Shown here one piece after another: positions 39,896 through 48,854 of a stretch of 64,000 nt of DNA. Positions within the stretch are counted from its first letter, which is position 1; every line of letters begins with the position of its first letter. The stretch spans positions 558,001-622,000 of the forward strand of contig NZ_FNZV01000001.1 of assembly GCF_900109555.1 (NCBI RefSeq). The letters are read 5' to 3'. The notes under the pieces were generated by a model. That model was not told the origin of the DNA and did no database searches. It saw nothing but the letters and a program-made list of their open reading frames with translations. A program made the translations under genes and the position numbers. This DNA comes from Pacificibacter marinus (GTDB taxonomy: Bacteria > Pseudomonadota > Alphaproteobacteria > Rhodobacterales > Rhodobacteraceae).

Positions 39896-40882
39896 TCACT
39901 CAACAGCAAGCGCGAGATCCAGCAGCGTCTGACCATCAGGGACGTCTGCAACGAATTGTGCGTAAGACGTCGTTTGTGCCAGTGCACGCCATGCTTCGAA
40001 ATCCGCAAGGGACATTTCAGCAATTTCAACGCCAGCGTCCTGAAAGACTTGTGTCGATGCTGCGTCTTCTTTTTTGGCCTCTTCAAGATAGAAAGCCTGT
40101 GCTTTTGCAGAGGCCGCGATCAGGGCCTCTTGCTGCGCAGCGTTCAGCCCTTCAAAGGCAGATTTATTCATCAACATCGGCTGATACATGAACCACAACG
40201 CAACATCCGCCGCAGGGGTATAGCAGCTCACTTGCTCATAAATTCGGTAAGACACAAAAGACGAAGACGACGTGTTCGCAGCGCTCAAAACGCCAGTTTG
40301 CATCGCGTTGTAGATTTCAGAAGACGCCATTGACGCGATAGACGCCCCTGCCCCTGCAAGCATTTGTTCAAACGCTTTGCCTGCTGCGCGGGTTTGCAAC
40401 CCTGCCACGTCTTCGGGTTTGGTGATGCATTTGTCTTTGCCTGCAAATCCACCAGCCAAATAACCATGCACCAAAACCATCACATCATCTTCGGCCATCT
40501 TGGCCTCAAGCGCATCCATAAAGGGCGACTCGCTCAGACGGGCGGCATGGTCGTGGTTTTTCACCAGACCAGGCATCAATGTCAGATTGTAAGATGGCTG
40601 CTGCCCGCCCGCATAGCTAAGCGGCAAAACGGTCATGTCCAGTTGGCCACGGCTGAGCGGCTTGTACTGCTCACGTGGTTTGAACAGAGATTTTGAACCA
40701 AAAATTTTGATTTCCAAATCCACATCTGCGGCAGCAACATCATCTGCAACCATCTGCGCGACTTTGTGTCGGATATCTTTGTTAGACCATTGATGCGACA
40801 ACCGCAATTCGGTGGCGTTTGCCACGCCAGAAAAGGCCATCAATGCAATCACGGCACCAGTAGTGAGCAACTTCATATTCAT
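39896..40882 (-). CDS. dctP: TRAP transporter substrate-binding protein (DctP)
   Basis: 328 residues with a signal peptide (MNMKLLTTGAVIALMAFSGVANA, cleaved after residue 23) and a DctP-type periplasmic fold. The Arg of LQTRAAGKAFEQML is at the position that holds the substrate carboxylate in the family. The GGAGGAAG ribosome-binding site fits either of two close ATGs; 37 codons of open frame before it are discarded. It is first gene of the operon dctP-dctQ-dctM-matA-matB, divergent from the GntR regulator. The malonate specificity is inferred from the downstream enzymes. Confidence 0.92.
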   Translation of the reverse strand: MNMKLLTTGAVIALMAFSGVANATELRLSHQWSNKDIRHKVAQMVADDVAAADVDLEIKIFGSKSLFKPREQYKPLSRGQLDMTVLPLSYAGGQQPSYNLTLMPGLVKNHDHAARLSESPFMDALEAKMAEDDVMVLVHGYLAGGFAGKDKCITKPEDVAGLQTRAAGKAFEQMLAGAGASIASMASSEIYNAMQTGVLSAANTSSSSFVSYRIYEQVSCYTPAADVALWFMYQPMLMNKSAFEGLNAAQQEALIAASAKAQAFYLEEAKKEDAASTQVFQDAGVEIAEMSLADFEAWRALAQTTSYAQFVADVPDGQTLLDLALAVE

Positions 40883-40961
40883 ATCTTCCTCCCATTGGGT
40901 TCCTTGTGAAAACAAAAGAACCTTTGCCAGCATCGCCAGACAGAATTCAAAGTCAAGTTTT

Positions 40962-40971
40962 TTGTATACAA
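40962..40971. promoter_or_regulatory. Operator candidate TTGTATACAA
   Basis: A perfect 10-bp palindrome of the form often bound by FCD-type GntR proteins, placed between the divergent dctP and GntR genes, 80 bases from dctP and 46 from the regulator. A TTGACT element lies beside it on the minus strand. Confidence 0.55.
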
Positions 40972-41016
40972 TAAATTTAATATTGCGCACCATATATCCA
41001 TTTGGTACTGTTTATT

Positions 41017-41673
41017 ATGGATATTAGACGCGCTGACATCATTGCTGACGCCCTAGAAGAACTGGTTTTTTCCGGCACCTTTCAGGATGGAGATCGCTTG
41101 GACGAAATCAAATTGTCCAAACAATTTGACGTGTCACGCACCCCCATTCGAGAGGCTTTGCAGCGTTTGGTGAACTCTGGTTTGGCCGAACAATTCCCAA
41201 GGCGTGGTGTGTTTGTGCGACAACCTGGTCCCGTCGAATTGATGGAAATGTTTGAAACGATGGCCGAAGTCGAAGCTGTCTGTGGCCGCTTGGCAGCAAT
41301 GCGCATTTCCGATGCTGCGATTGCTGATCTTGAGGCCGCAAACCAGCGATGCCAAAAGGCCATCGATCAAAATGATGCTGATTTATATTACCGTGAGAAT
41401 GAGCGTTTTCATCACATTATCTATGCTCAATCAGGCAACGCCTTTCTGGAAGGCGAGGTGTTGCGGCTGCATAAGCGGCTTAAACCCTACCGTCGCATTC
41501 AGCTTAGGCTGCGTGGCAGAATGGCACAATCTATGGACGAACACATTCAAGTCGTAGATGCGCTCAAAGCAGGAAACACTACTCTTGTGGCGCAAGTCCT
41601 ACGGGATCATGTCGCGATCCAAGGTGAAAAGTTCCACCATTTGATGACGAGCCTGAGGACCGCAGCACAGTAG
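41017..41673 (+). CDS. GntR-family regulator of the malonate operon (FCD type)
   Basis: 218 residues from the ATG at 41017 (MDIRRADIIADALEEL); the frame opens five codons earlier at a TTG. The winged helix (LSKQFDVSRTPIREALQRLVNSGL) precedes an FCD domain with the metal-type residues (NERFHHIIYAQSGN, DEHIQVVDAL). It is divergent from the TRAP/mat operon, as the GntR protein GtrA is from matPQMAB of Sinorhizobium meliloti by my recollection. It is likely to be a repressor released by malonate. Confidence 0.9.
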   Translation: MDIRRADIIADALEELVFSGTFQDGDRLDEIKLSKQFDVSRTPIREALQRLVNSGLAEQFPRRGVFVRQPGPVELMEMFETMAEVEAVCGRLAAMRISDAAIADLEAANQRCQKAIDQNDADLYYRENERFHHIIYAQSGNAFLEGEVLRLHKRLKPYRRIQLRLRGRMAQSMDEHIQVVDALKAGNTTLVAQVLRDHVAIQGEKFHHLMTSLRTAAQ

Positions 41674-41693
41674 CCAAGGGCACTGCCGCAAAC

Positions 41694-41715
41694 GCATATG
41701 CCCGTAGGCATATGC
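41694..41715. terminator. Hairpin between convergent GntR and phnE genes
   Basis: The arms GCATATGCC (41694-41702) and GGCATATGC (41707-41715) are perfect with a CGTA loop. No T-run of note follows on either strand, so it is only a candidate bidirectional terminator. Confidence 0.5.
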
Positions 41716-41736
41716 AAAAGCTCCGACCACCAATCT

Positions 41737-42543
41737 CTATATAATGGCCTTGCGCACTTGGGCGGAAACCCATTCACTGACAACAACAGTTGCAAGGATA
41801 AGGATCAAGATCACCAAGACTTGATCCCAAGCCAAAATCGCGAGAGACGCATTCATTTTCAGTCCCAAGCCACCAGCGCCTACAAGGCCCAAGATGGCAC
41901 TTTCACGGATATTGATGTCCCAGCGAAACACTGAAATACTCCACAAAGCAGGCATAATTTGCGGCACAATCCCGTAAGTTAAAACTTGCGTGGGGGCCGC
42001 CCCTGTTGCGGTGATTGCTTCAATTTGACGTGGGTCGGTTTCTTCGATCGCCTCGTACAAAAGCTTGCCGACAAAACCGATAGACCGCAGTGCAATGGCG
42101 ATGATTCCAGCCAACAAACCGGGGCCGATAATCGCCACCAAAAGCAATGCCCAGATCAGCGAATTGATCGACCGAGATGTCACAATGATGAACAAAGCGA
42201 TAGGACGCAAAATCGTGGCCGAAGGCGTGGTGTTGCGTGCCGCCAAAAAGGCAACAGGAATGGCGATCAAAACACCGCCAATGGTGCCCAAGGTCGCAAT
42301 GTTGAGCGTGTCCCAAAGGGGCTTCATCAGTTCGGGTAAATAGCCCCACTCAGGGGGAGTCATGCGGCTGCCAATGTCCAGCGCCTGCGCGGGTGCATCC
42401 CACACAAAAGCCCAAATCGTATCTTGCGACATGATCCGCCAGCACCATACGAACAGAGCGACCAAGGCGAACCAGCCCAACCAAAGAAACAGGCGATGTT
42501 TCGGGGTGCGATACGTCCAATCGGACGAAGATATATTGGTCAT
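41737..42543 (-). CDS. phnE: Phosphonate-type ABC transporter permease (second PhnE)
   Basis: 268 residues with about six membrane segments and the EAA-type loop LLYEAIEETDPRQIEAITATGAAPTQVL that docks on PhnC. The sequence resembles the other permease of this operon (RWDINIRESAILGLVGAGGLG against [21 protein letters not shown]), so the two form a duplicated pair. It is last of the operon, overlapping the preceding permease gene by four bases. Confidence 0.92.
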   Translation of the reverse strand: MTNISSSDWTYRTPKHRLFLWLGWFALVALFVWCWRIMSQDTIWAFVWDAPAQALDIGSRMTPPEWGYLPELMKPLWDTLNIATLGTIGGVLIAIPVAFLAARNTTPSATILRPIALFIIVTSRSINSLIWALLLVAIIGPGLLAGIIAIALRSIGFVGKLLYEAIEETDPRQIEAITATGAAPTQVLTYGIVPQIMPALWSISVFRWDINIRESAILGLVGAGGLGLKMNASLAILAWDQVLVILILILATVVVSEWVSAQVRKAII

Positions 42544-43340
42544 TGCAGGAACTTTCGCAGATAGCTTGAGCTGTATTCAGCCACCATAACGATGGCGATG
42601 ATGATCAACAGGATGGCCCCTGCACTGTCATATTCGTAGCGATCAATCGCCGTGTTCAACGTGGCCCCAATGCCGCCCGCGCCCACGATGCCGATCACAG
42701 CACTTTCACGAAAATTGATATCGAGCCGATACAAAGACAGGCCAATCAACCGTGGCATAATCTGCGGCTGCACCGCGTAGTTTAACATTTGAAACCATGA
42801 AGCCCCTGTGGACCGGATCGCTTCGACCTGTGTCTCATCTACCTCTTCAATTTCATCAGCCAACAGTTTGCCGATAAAGCCGATGGTCGCAAAAGACAGG
42901 GTCAAAAAGCCCGCGAAAGGACCAAACCCGAACATCGCTACAAGGAAAATCGCAACGATCAACTCTTGCAATGAGCGGCTGATCGCGATGACCGCACGAC
43001 AAAACAGATAAACAGGGCGCGGCACGATATTACGCGAAGCGCCTATCCCGATGGGGATGGAAATAAGCACACCCACGACGGTCGAAGTCAGCGTCATAGT
43101 CAGGCTTTCAATCAAACCTTGGCTGATGTCGCCCCAACGACTGGTGAAATCAGGTTGCAAGAACCCCATGACAAATCTTTGCCCACGTTCCAAACCCTCA
43201 GAAACGCGCATCCAATTGACCTCAACCGACCCAACGGCCAACACCAAATACACCAGCGCAGCGATTTGCACCGCAATGCGCAGACGTCGATCAGGGATGA
43301 TTTGTGGCGGGCGTCGCCATGTGGTTGGATAACTGCTCAT
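42540..43340 (-). CDS. phnE: Phosphonate-type ABC transporter permease (first PhnE)
   Basis: 266 residues; membrane segments start near residue 25, and the coupling loop [28 protein letters not shown] is typical of PhnE. It overlaps phnC upstream and the second permease downstream, both by ATGA. Two separate permease genes are usual for phosphonate and phosphite importers of marine Alphaproteobacteria. Confidence 0.93.
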   Translation of the reverse strand: MSSYPTTWRRPPQIIPDRRLRIAVQIAALVYLVLAVGSVEVNWMRVSEGLERGQRFVMGFLQPDFTSRWGDISQGLIESLTMTLTSTVVGVLISIPIGIGASRNIVPRPVYLFCRAVIAISRSLQELIVAIFLVAMFGFGPFAGFLTLSFATIGFIGKLLADEIEEVDETQVEAIRSTGASWFQMLNYAVQPQIMPRLIGLSLYRLDINFRESAVIGIVGAGGIGATLNTAIDRYEYDSAGAILLIIIAIVMVAEYSSSYLRKFLQ

Positions 43341-44152
43341 GCCAAAACCTCGGCAACTTTTGGAACCACCACAGGCGTATCATCAGCATCATCGTCGTTA
43401 CCGACAGGATTCCAATCTTCGGCCCCATAAATTTCGGTCAAAACCGCTTCGCTCAAACCGTCAGGTGCGCCATCAAAAACAACCCTGCCCGCGCGAAGCC
43501 CCACAATGCGCTGCATAAAGGCCTGCGCAAGCGGCACATCGTGAATGTTCACAATGGCAGGCAGATCGCGTTCAGCACAAATTTCGGTCAACAACCGCAT
43601 GATTTGACGGCTGGTTTTAGGATCAAGGCTGGCAGTGGGTTCATCCACCAACAACAGATCGGGGTCTTGCATCAAAGCACGCGCGATTCCGACACGCTGA
43701 CGTTGTCCACCAGACAGGGCATCGGCGCGCTTGTCGGCATGTTGCAACAGACCAACACGATCCAACAGCTCATAGGCGCGTTGAATATCGCGAGGTTCAT
43801 ATCGGCGCAGCCAACTGCGCCAGAACGAAACATACCCAAGTCGCCCCGACAGGACGTTTTCCATCACAGTCAAACGTTCCACCAAGGCGTATTCTTGAAA
43901 AATCATACCAATTCTGCGGCGTTGATGACGCAACTCTGAACGGCTGAGTTTCACCAAATCAACATCGCCCAACCAGACCTCGCCCGAGCTGGGTTCAACC
44001 AATCGATTGATACAGCGAATAAGAGTGGATTTCCCCGCGCCCGATGGCCCGATCAATCCAATCAATTGTCCCTTTTGGACATCAAGCGACACATCGCTCA
44101 GGGCCGTATCACCAGTTTTGTAAGTCTTGGACAGCCCATTCAATTTAAGCAT
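43337..44152 (-). CDS. phnC: Phosphonate-type ABC transporter ATPase
   Basis: 271 residues with Walker A GPSGAGKS at 35-42, signature LSGGQRQR, Walker [13 protein letters not shown], and the PhnC-specific regions ([23 protein letters not shown]). A C-terminal tail of about 25 residues rich in Asp follows ([10 protein letters not shown]). It couples ATP hydrolysis to import by the two PhnE proteins. Confidence 0.94.
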   Translation of the reverse strand: MLKLNGLSKTYKTGDTALSDVSLDVQKGQLIGLIGPSGAGKSTLIRCINRLVEPSSGEVWLGDVDLVKLSRSELRHQRRRIGMIFQEYALVERLTVMENVLSGRLGYVSFWRSWLRRYEPRDIQRAYELLDRVGLLQHADKRADALSGGQRQRVGIARALMQDPDLLLVDEPTASLDPKTSRQIMRLLTEICAERDLPAIVNIHDVPLAQAFMQRIVGLRAGRVVFDGAPDGLSEAVLTEIYGAEDWNPVGNDDDADDTPVVVPKVAEVLA

Positions 44153-44172
44153 GCAGGTCGCTCCGAAATGCG

Positions 44173-44196
44173 ACAGGCGAGCATCAGCCCGCCTGT
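44173..44196 (-). promoter_or_regulatory. Stem-loop between phnD and phnC
   Basis: ACAGGCG (44173-44179) pairs perfectly with CGCCTGT (44190-44196) across 10 bases. It lies 20 bases past the phnD stop and lacks a strong T-run, so it probably stabilises the phnD message or attenuates the distal genes. Confidence 0.6.
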
Positions 44197-44216
44197 GTTA
44201 AAGATAAATGCCGAGT

Positions 44217-45173
44217 TTATTGGCAATTGTAGGAAACGCCGTTTGCGTCATCGATTTTGCGGATCACTTCCCAGTCTTTTTTGAATGTGATTTCGATGAA
44301 TTGCTCTTCGCCGCTTTTGCCGAATTCTTCCGCAAGAGCAGACCCTTCCCAATCGAAAGAAAAGAAAGCTTCTCTAACTTTTTCTTGCAATTCAGGTGTT
44401 AGGTTGTGCGCCATTCCGTACCCCGTGGTAGGGAATGTTTGTGACGTGTAAAGATTTTTGAATTGGTCAACCGTGACCACATCGCGTTCGATCATCCGCG
44501 CCATGACTGAATTGGCAATTGCTGCAGCTGGGTAATCTTTGTTCGCGACACCCAAGATTGAATTGTCGTGCTTGCCAGAAAACACAGGTTCGAAATCTGT
44601 GCCAGCTACCATGCCAAAATCAGCTTTTAAGATCGCGGAAGGCGCTTTGAAACCAGAGTTGGATGTTTCCGTTGTGAAAGCCAATTGGCCGCCCTTGAGG
44701 TCTGCGATCTCTTCGATGCCTGAACCAGGGTATGTGATGATTTCCATCTCATAACCAAAAGACCCGTCTTTCGCGGCCATCATCGCAAAGGGGCGCAAGC
44801 CGCCACAAGCAACGGCCAAAGGGTTTGAGCCAGTGTTGAAACCGGCAACGTGCAAACGGCCCGCACGCATCGCCTCGATTTGTGCTGCATTGGATTGCAC
44901 AGGGAAGAACTGAACCTTTTTGCCGGTCACTTCGCTCATGTGATCCAGAAAGCCAGCCCAAACTTCGGCGTAAACTGCGGGATCTTCAACTGGTGTATAA
45001 GCAAAGATCAAGGTCGACGGATCAATCAAATCGGCAGCATCTGTCGGCGTGTCTGCAACAAGATCGCCGTCGGTGTCAGTGTAACGATCGCTCAACTGAA
45101 AGTCAGCGAAAGCAGGCACAGTCATTGCGGTAAAAAGGGCAATCGCAGAAGTCGCACGTTTGAGATATGTCAT
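44217..45173 (-). CDS. phnD: Phosphonate/phosphite-type ABC transporter binding protein
   Basis: 318 residues with a signal peptide cleaved after AFA (residue 23), then the PhnD fold (STLIFAYTPVEDPAVYAEVW; FFPVQSNAAQIEAMRAGRLHVAGF; TSNSGFKAPSAIL with the Ser/Thr oxyanion-binding residues). The mature N-terminus has DTDGDLVAD (33-41), a D-x-D-x-D-x3-D loop like that of calcium-binding EF-hand or dockerin sites. The cargo could be a phosphonate, phosphite or related oxyanion; no C-P lyase or phosphonatase gene is in the window. Confidence 0.9.
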   Translation of the reverse strand: MTYLKRATSAIALFTAMTVPAFADFQLSDRYTDTDGDLVADTPTDAADLIDPSTLIFAYTPVEDPAVYAEVWAGFLDHMSEVTGKKVQFFPVQSNAAQIEAMRAGRLHVAGFNTGSNPLAVACGGLRPFAMMAAKDGSFGYEMEIITYPGSGIEEIADLKGGQLAFTTETSNSGFKAPSAILKADFGMVAGTDFEPVFSGKHDNSILGVANKDYPAAAIANSVMARMIERDVVTVDQFKNLYTSQTFPTTGYGMAHNLTPELQEKVREAFFSFDWEGSALAEEFGKSGEEQFIEITFKKDWEVIRKIDDANGVSYNCQ

Positions 45174-45271
45174 TGTTTATTCACTATCCATGTTAATTTC
45201 GATGGCACGTTCAAGCTGGCTTTAGTTAATCGGTTGGCTGGGCAAAGATCACTCTGATCTGCACCTTAGAT

Positions 45272-45301
45272 TTGATAGTTTGCACAATGATAATCTGTCA
45301 A
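45272..45301 (-). promoter_or_regulatory. Sigma-70-type promoter candidate of the phn operon
   Basis: On the minus strand a perfect TTGACA (45296-45301) is followed after 18 bases by TATCAA (45272-45277), placing transcription start about 90 bases ahead of phnD. No good Pho box (two CTGTCAT repeats) was found by eye. Confidence 0.5.
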
Positions 45302-45985
45302 GCGGGACATCTCGCACATGCAGCATTAACAGGTTGATTTCACAAAACTTTTACATAACCCGATTGCAATTTCAAGATACAAATAATCCATGCAATCAAA
45401 GGTATCGCGCTTGCCCGCCGTCCTCCACTCATGTCAGTATTTTTGGTGGGGTCTTTGACAAATTTTGGGGTGCCTTCGAACTTCAAAGCGATCAAATTTT
45501 GATACGCCAAACCACTTTGGTGCCTCAAATTGACGTTTCATATTTGGATAGGAAATTGTGCCTGTTCAGCATGCGTAAAAGTGCTCTGCAGCCCCAATAG
45601 CATCACGCGACAAACATAGTTATACGAGTGTATTCGCTTAGTTAGGGCCGCCATCGCAACTTTAATCAGACTGCACAGCATATGAATTATCGAGGCCACA
45701 CAACACGCCAACGAGACCGGCATGTCCGGTTTTGCAAAACGCATGGGCCATATAAAAATCGTGCACCCGTGAGGCGCGTGTGCCGTAAGAAACTGATGGC
45801 TACAGGAAGACGTGAAAGCCCACAAAAAGACTTCGCAGGCCTTTTAAGTAGAAAAAATCTCTATGCAATATATTTTAAGTCCTCTTCAAATAAAAAGCTG
45901 CATCGCAGCAATTTACAATGCGGCAACGCAGCGCTTCATTCACAAAAAGTCCCAATTCCAAGGATCGGACAACACCACGAAATGC
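45302..45985. other. AT-rich stretch without a convincing gene
   Basis: Between the phn promoter and the end of the MalK-type gene no reading frame has a ribosome-binding site, family motif or plausible composition. The part around 45840-45910 is strongly A/T-rich. In one rightward frame a sequence of ordinary protein character (through 45620-45750, containing GMSGFAKRMGHIKIVHP) is broken by stops and may be the remains of a gene, but I cannot identify it. No terminal repeats of a mobile element were seen. Confidence 0.55.
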
Positions 45986-47071
45986 TTATGACGTGCTGTC
46001 TGTTTCAATCCGGTCACCTGTCGCGGCATCGAACACATGCAGTTTCATACGATCAAATTGCAGCGGCAAATCCATCCCACGCGCGACAGGGTCTTCGGGG
46101 CTCAAACGAACCACAGCCATCGCTCCCGCGATGCGGGCAGACACCATCGTATCAGAGCCCAAAGGTTCGAAAACCTCGACCTGTGAAACGAAATCTGAGA
46201 CCTCTGCAAGACAAAGCCCGATCGCTTCAGGGCGCGCACCAAGATGCACTTTTTGCCCGTCCTGTGCATCAATGCGCTTAAAGGGCAGACGCAAGCCATC
46301 GATCTCAACAAAGCTCCCCTCTGCTGCTTGGCGCACAACACCGTCGAACATATTCATCTGCGGCGACCCAATAAATTCGGCGACAAACCGCGTTGCTGGC
46401 CGTTCATACAACGTCAAGGGGGGCCCCTCTTGCAAGATGCGTCCGTCTTTCAAAATCACGACACGGTCCGCCAACGTCAGCGCTTCGACCTGATCATGAG
46501 TGACGTAAATCGTGGTGCGACCAAGAAGCCCGTGCAGACGCTTGATCTCGGTGCGCATCTCAACTCGCAACTTGGCGTCAAGGTTTGAAAGCGGTTCATC
46601 AAACAAGAACGCAGACGGGCGCCGCACAATCGCGCGCCCCATCGCCACACGTTGACGTTGCCCGCCCGAAAGCTCTGCAGGGCGGCGATCCAACAACTTT
46701 TCAATCTGCAACATCTGCGCGGCTTCAGCGATCAGACTCTTACGATCCGCTTCGCTGACTTTACGCATTTTAAGGCCGAAACCGATGTTATCAGCAACGC
46801 TCATATGGGGATAGAGCGCGTAATCTTGAAACACCATTGCGATATCACGGTCACGCGGCTCAACCGAATTGACGACTTTATCCCCGATCAACAAACGCCC
46901 CCCCGTGATGTCCTCAAGCCCTGCAACCATCCGTAAAAGCGTGGATTTCCCGCAGCCAGAAGGACCTACAAGTGCAACAAATTCTCCATCCTTGATTTCA
47001 AGGTCAATCCCGTGGATTGCCTTTACGGCCCCGTAGTTCTTTTCAATCTTATCTAGCGTGATCGTGGCCAT
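45986..47071 (-). CDS. Sugar ABC transporter ATPase (MalK/UgpC type)
   Basis: 361 residues: Walker A GPSGCGKS at 36-43, [14 protein letters not shown], Walker B FLFDEPLSNLDAKLR, then the C-terminal regulatory OB-like (TOBE) domain from about 240 (GSPQMNMFDG; VHLGARPEAIGL) typical of carbohydrate importers. It lies divergent from the GntR-esterase-transporter operon and is the only ATPase available for its two permeases, so it belongs to the same system although on the other strand. Confidence 0.92.
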   Translation of the reverse strand: MATITLDKIEKNYGAVKAIHGIDLEIKDGEFVALVGPSGCGKSTLLRMVAGLEDITGGRLLIGDKVVNSVEPRDRDIAMVFQDYALYPHMSVADNIGFGLKMRKVSEADRKSLIAEAAQMLQIEKLLDRRPAELSGGQRQRVAMGRAIVRRPSAFLFDEPLSNLDAKLRVEMRTEIKRLHGLLGRTTIYVTHDQVEALTLADRVVILKDGRILQEGPPLTLYERPATRFVAEFIGSPQMNMFDGVVRQAAEGSFVEIDGLRLPFKRIDAQDGQKVHLGARPEAIGLCLAEVSDFVSQVEVFEPLGSDTMVSARIAGAMAVVRLSPEDPVARGMDLPLQFDRMKLHVFDAATGDRIETDSTS

Positions 47072-47134
47072 CCGCCCTCTCCTCCCGTTTTGACGGCACC
47101 CCGAATTTGGGCTTGCCAGTTCACATTAACTTCT

Positions 47135-47160
47135 ATTATCGTTATTGATAATGATATCAT
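47135..47160. promoter_or_regulatory. Operator candidates between divergent MalK-type and GntR genes
   Basis: The inverted repeat ATTATC-N6-GATAAT (47135-47152) runs into a perfect palindrome ATGATATCAT (47151-47160), 17 bases ahead of the GntR start. The region is A/T-rich and probably overlaps both promoters, so one bound regulator could silence both directions. Confidence 0.5.
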
Positions 47161-47177
47161 AAAGCAAGTGAGTCGAC

Positions 47178-47873
47178 ATGGCCGCAGAGAATTTTCCAAA
47201 CACAACGCCCCAAAAACTGGTCCGCACGACCAGCGCAAGACGGTCGTTCCATATCTACACCAGCCTTCAGCGTGAGATTGTGTTGGGAATGCTCGCACCA
47301 CGTTCAACATTACTTGAGTTGGAATTGGCCAATCGGTTCGAAGTCAGCCAAGGGACAGTGCGCGAAGCACTTTTGCTGTTGCAAGAAGAAGGCTTGGTCC
47401 ACCGCCAACCGCATCGCGGCACCACAGTCGCAGATTGCCGGGCTGAGGATGCAGAAGAGCTTATCCGCCTGCGCCATGACATCGAATGTCGGGGGGTAAA
47501 ACGCGCCATAGCACGCCAAGGCAATGCCTTGGCAGATCGGATGCGCACGCATCTTAGCGCGATGCAAGAGGCCGCAGATGCCGGCGATGAATACCTGCTG
47601 TCCGTGCACGACCGCGCATTTCATTCAGAGCTTTTTGCCTGCGCAGACCTGCCGCCTGTCCAGCCAGTTCTGGCCCGCGCGTTGGTGCATGCACACCGGT
47701 ATAAAATCCTACATCCGGCCCAAAATCGCGACCTAAAAGACACGGCCAATCGGCATCTGGCGATCATCGATGCACTGGACGCAGGGGATGCAGACCAAGC
47801 GGCTGCGGCCCTGTCCCGCCACATCACAACCATCGTCGATTTCGGCCCAAACATATTGGCAGAAGATCTATGA
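47178..47873 (+). CDS. GntR-family regulator of the sugar module (FCD type)
   Basis: 231 residues: winged helix at about 30-85 (LANRFEVSQGTVREALLLLQEEGLV, then the wing HRQPHRGTTV) and an FCD domain with the usual His/Asp ligand positions (HDRAFHSELFACA; DTANRHLAIIDAL). It is first gene of the rightward operon and overlaps the esterase start by ATGA, so it is made together with the genes it presumably controls. Confidence 0.9.
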   Translation: MAAENFPNTTPQKLVRTTSARRSFHIYTSLQREIVLGMLAPRSTLLELELANRFEVSQGTVREALLLLQEEGLVHRQPHRGTTVADCRAEDAEELIRLRHDIECRGVKRAIARQGNALADRMRTHLSAMQEAADAGDEYLLSVHDRAFHSELFACADLPPVQPVLARALVHAHRYKILHPAQNRDLKDTANRHLAIIDALDAGDADQAAAALSRHITTIVDFGPNILAEDL

Positions 47874-48832
47874 GCCGTCCGTCTTCGCAAATGAAAACGA
47901 TCCTTGATCGTCTCGCGGTTGAAGATGCCGGTCTTCCCGATCCGACCCTGTGCCCTGCGCATGAGGGCCGCAAACAGGCGGAGGCTGCGAATCTGCGTTG
48001 GAATGTCGATTTGCCAGATATGGAACGGATAGAAGAAGTTCATGTTTCCGGCTCACAAGGCGATATCCCTTGCCGGATTTTGACCCCAAAAGGCACGCCA
48101 CGAGGCACGATTTTGTTCATCCACGGAGGCGGTTGGGCATTTTGTTCAATGGCGACACATGAACGCTGCGCCCGAGTTCTGGCAATTGAAGCACAAGCAA
48201 CAGTCGTGATGTGTGATTACCGTCTTGCCCCCGAGCACCCCTACCCTGCAGGTCTGGACGATTGCACCGCAGTTTGGAGGGCGCTGGCACAGGCGCAAGC
48301 CCCGTTTAGCACAATAAAAGGCCCGTTTGCACTATCCGGTGACAGCGCAGGCGCGAACCTTGCGATGGGGGTGATGCTTGACAGCGGCCCTAAACCGGAT
48401 TGCGGCCTGTTGTTTTACGGCGTTTACGATACGGATTTTGCGTCGCCCTCTTATATTGACGCGGCGCAAGGGCCCGGACTGACGCGAGATAAAATGTGCC
48501 GCTATTGGGATTGGTATGCGGACGCCGCCCAGCGCCTTGCCCCACAAGTCGCACCAATGCGCGCTAGTGATGCGGCCCTAATGGCGCTGCCGCAACTTTA
48601 TCTTAACGCCGCAGAAATTGATCCGTTGCGATCGGACACAGAACGCTTGTTCGCGCGGCTTTCAAAACTGGGCCGCAAAGATCGCTTTCATCTACATGGC
48701 GGCGTTGTTCACGGTTTTTTGCAAATGACCACCGTGCTTGAGGAGGCACGATTGGCTCTTGGTTCTGCGGGGGCAGCGTTCCGCGCTTTCACCAAGGAAC
48801 CGCCCCACGACCAAACGGAAAACGATGACTAA
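47870..48832 (+). CDS. HSL-family alpha/beta-hydrolase (esterase or lactonase)
   Basis: 320 residues of the hormone-sensitive-lipase family: oxyanion motif HGGGW at 85-89, nucleophile Ser159 in GDSAG, acid Asp251 in AEIDPLRSD, and His281 in VVHGF, so the triad is complete. There is no signal peptide, so it acts in the cytosol on an imported ester. Placed between the regulator and the transporter genes, it may remove an acyl group from the sugar or open a lactone produced by the dehydrogenase. Confidence 0.88.
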   Translation: MSRPSSQMKTILDRLAVEDAGLPDPTLCPAHEGRKQAEAANLRWNVDLPDMERIEEVHVSGSQGDIPCRILTPKGTPRGTILFIHGGGWAFCSMATHERCARVLAIEAQATVVMCDYRLAPEHPYPAGLDDCTAVWRALAQAQAPFSTIKGPFALSGDSAGANLAMGVMLDSGPKPDCGLLFYGVYDTDFASPSYIDAAQGPGLTRDKMCRYWDWYADAAQRLAPQVAPMRASDAALMALPQLYLNAAEIDPLRSDTERLFARLSKLGRKDRFHLHGGVVHGFLQMTTVLEEARLALGSAGAAFRAFTKEPPHDQTENDD

Positions 48833-48854
48833 AACACTATAGGGAGGAGACACT

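Noticed and set aside
45682-46281. A 199-codon rightward frame entering the MalK-type gene
   Set aside because: Most of it is antisense to the ATPase gene; the rest lies in the AT-rich gap and resembles no family.
46000-47071. The MalK-type ATPase as partner of the phn permeases
   Set aside because: The phn operon has its own PhnC, and this protein has the C-terminal TOBE domain of carbohydrate importers, so it belongs with the sugar permeases.
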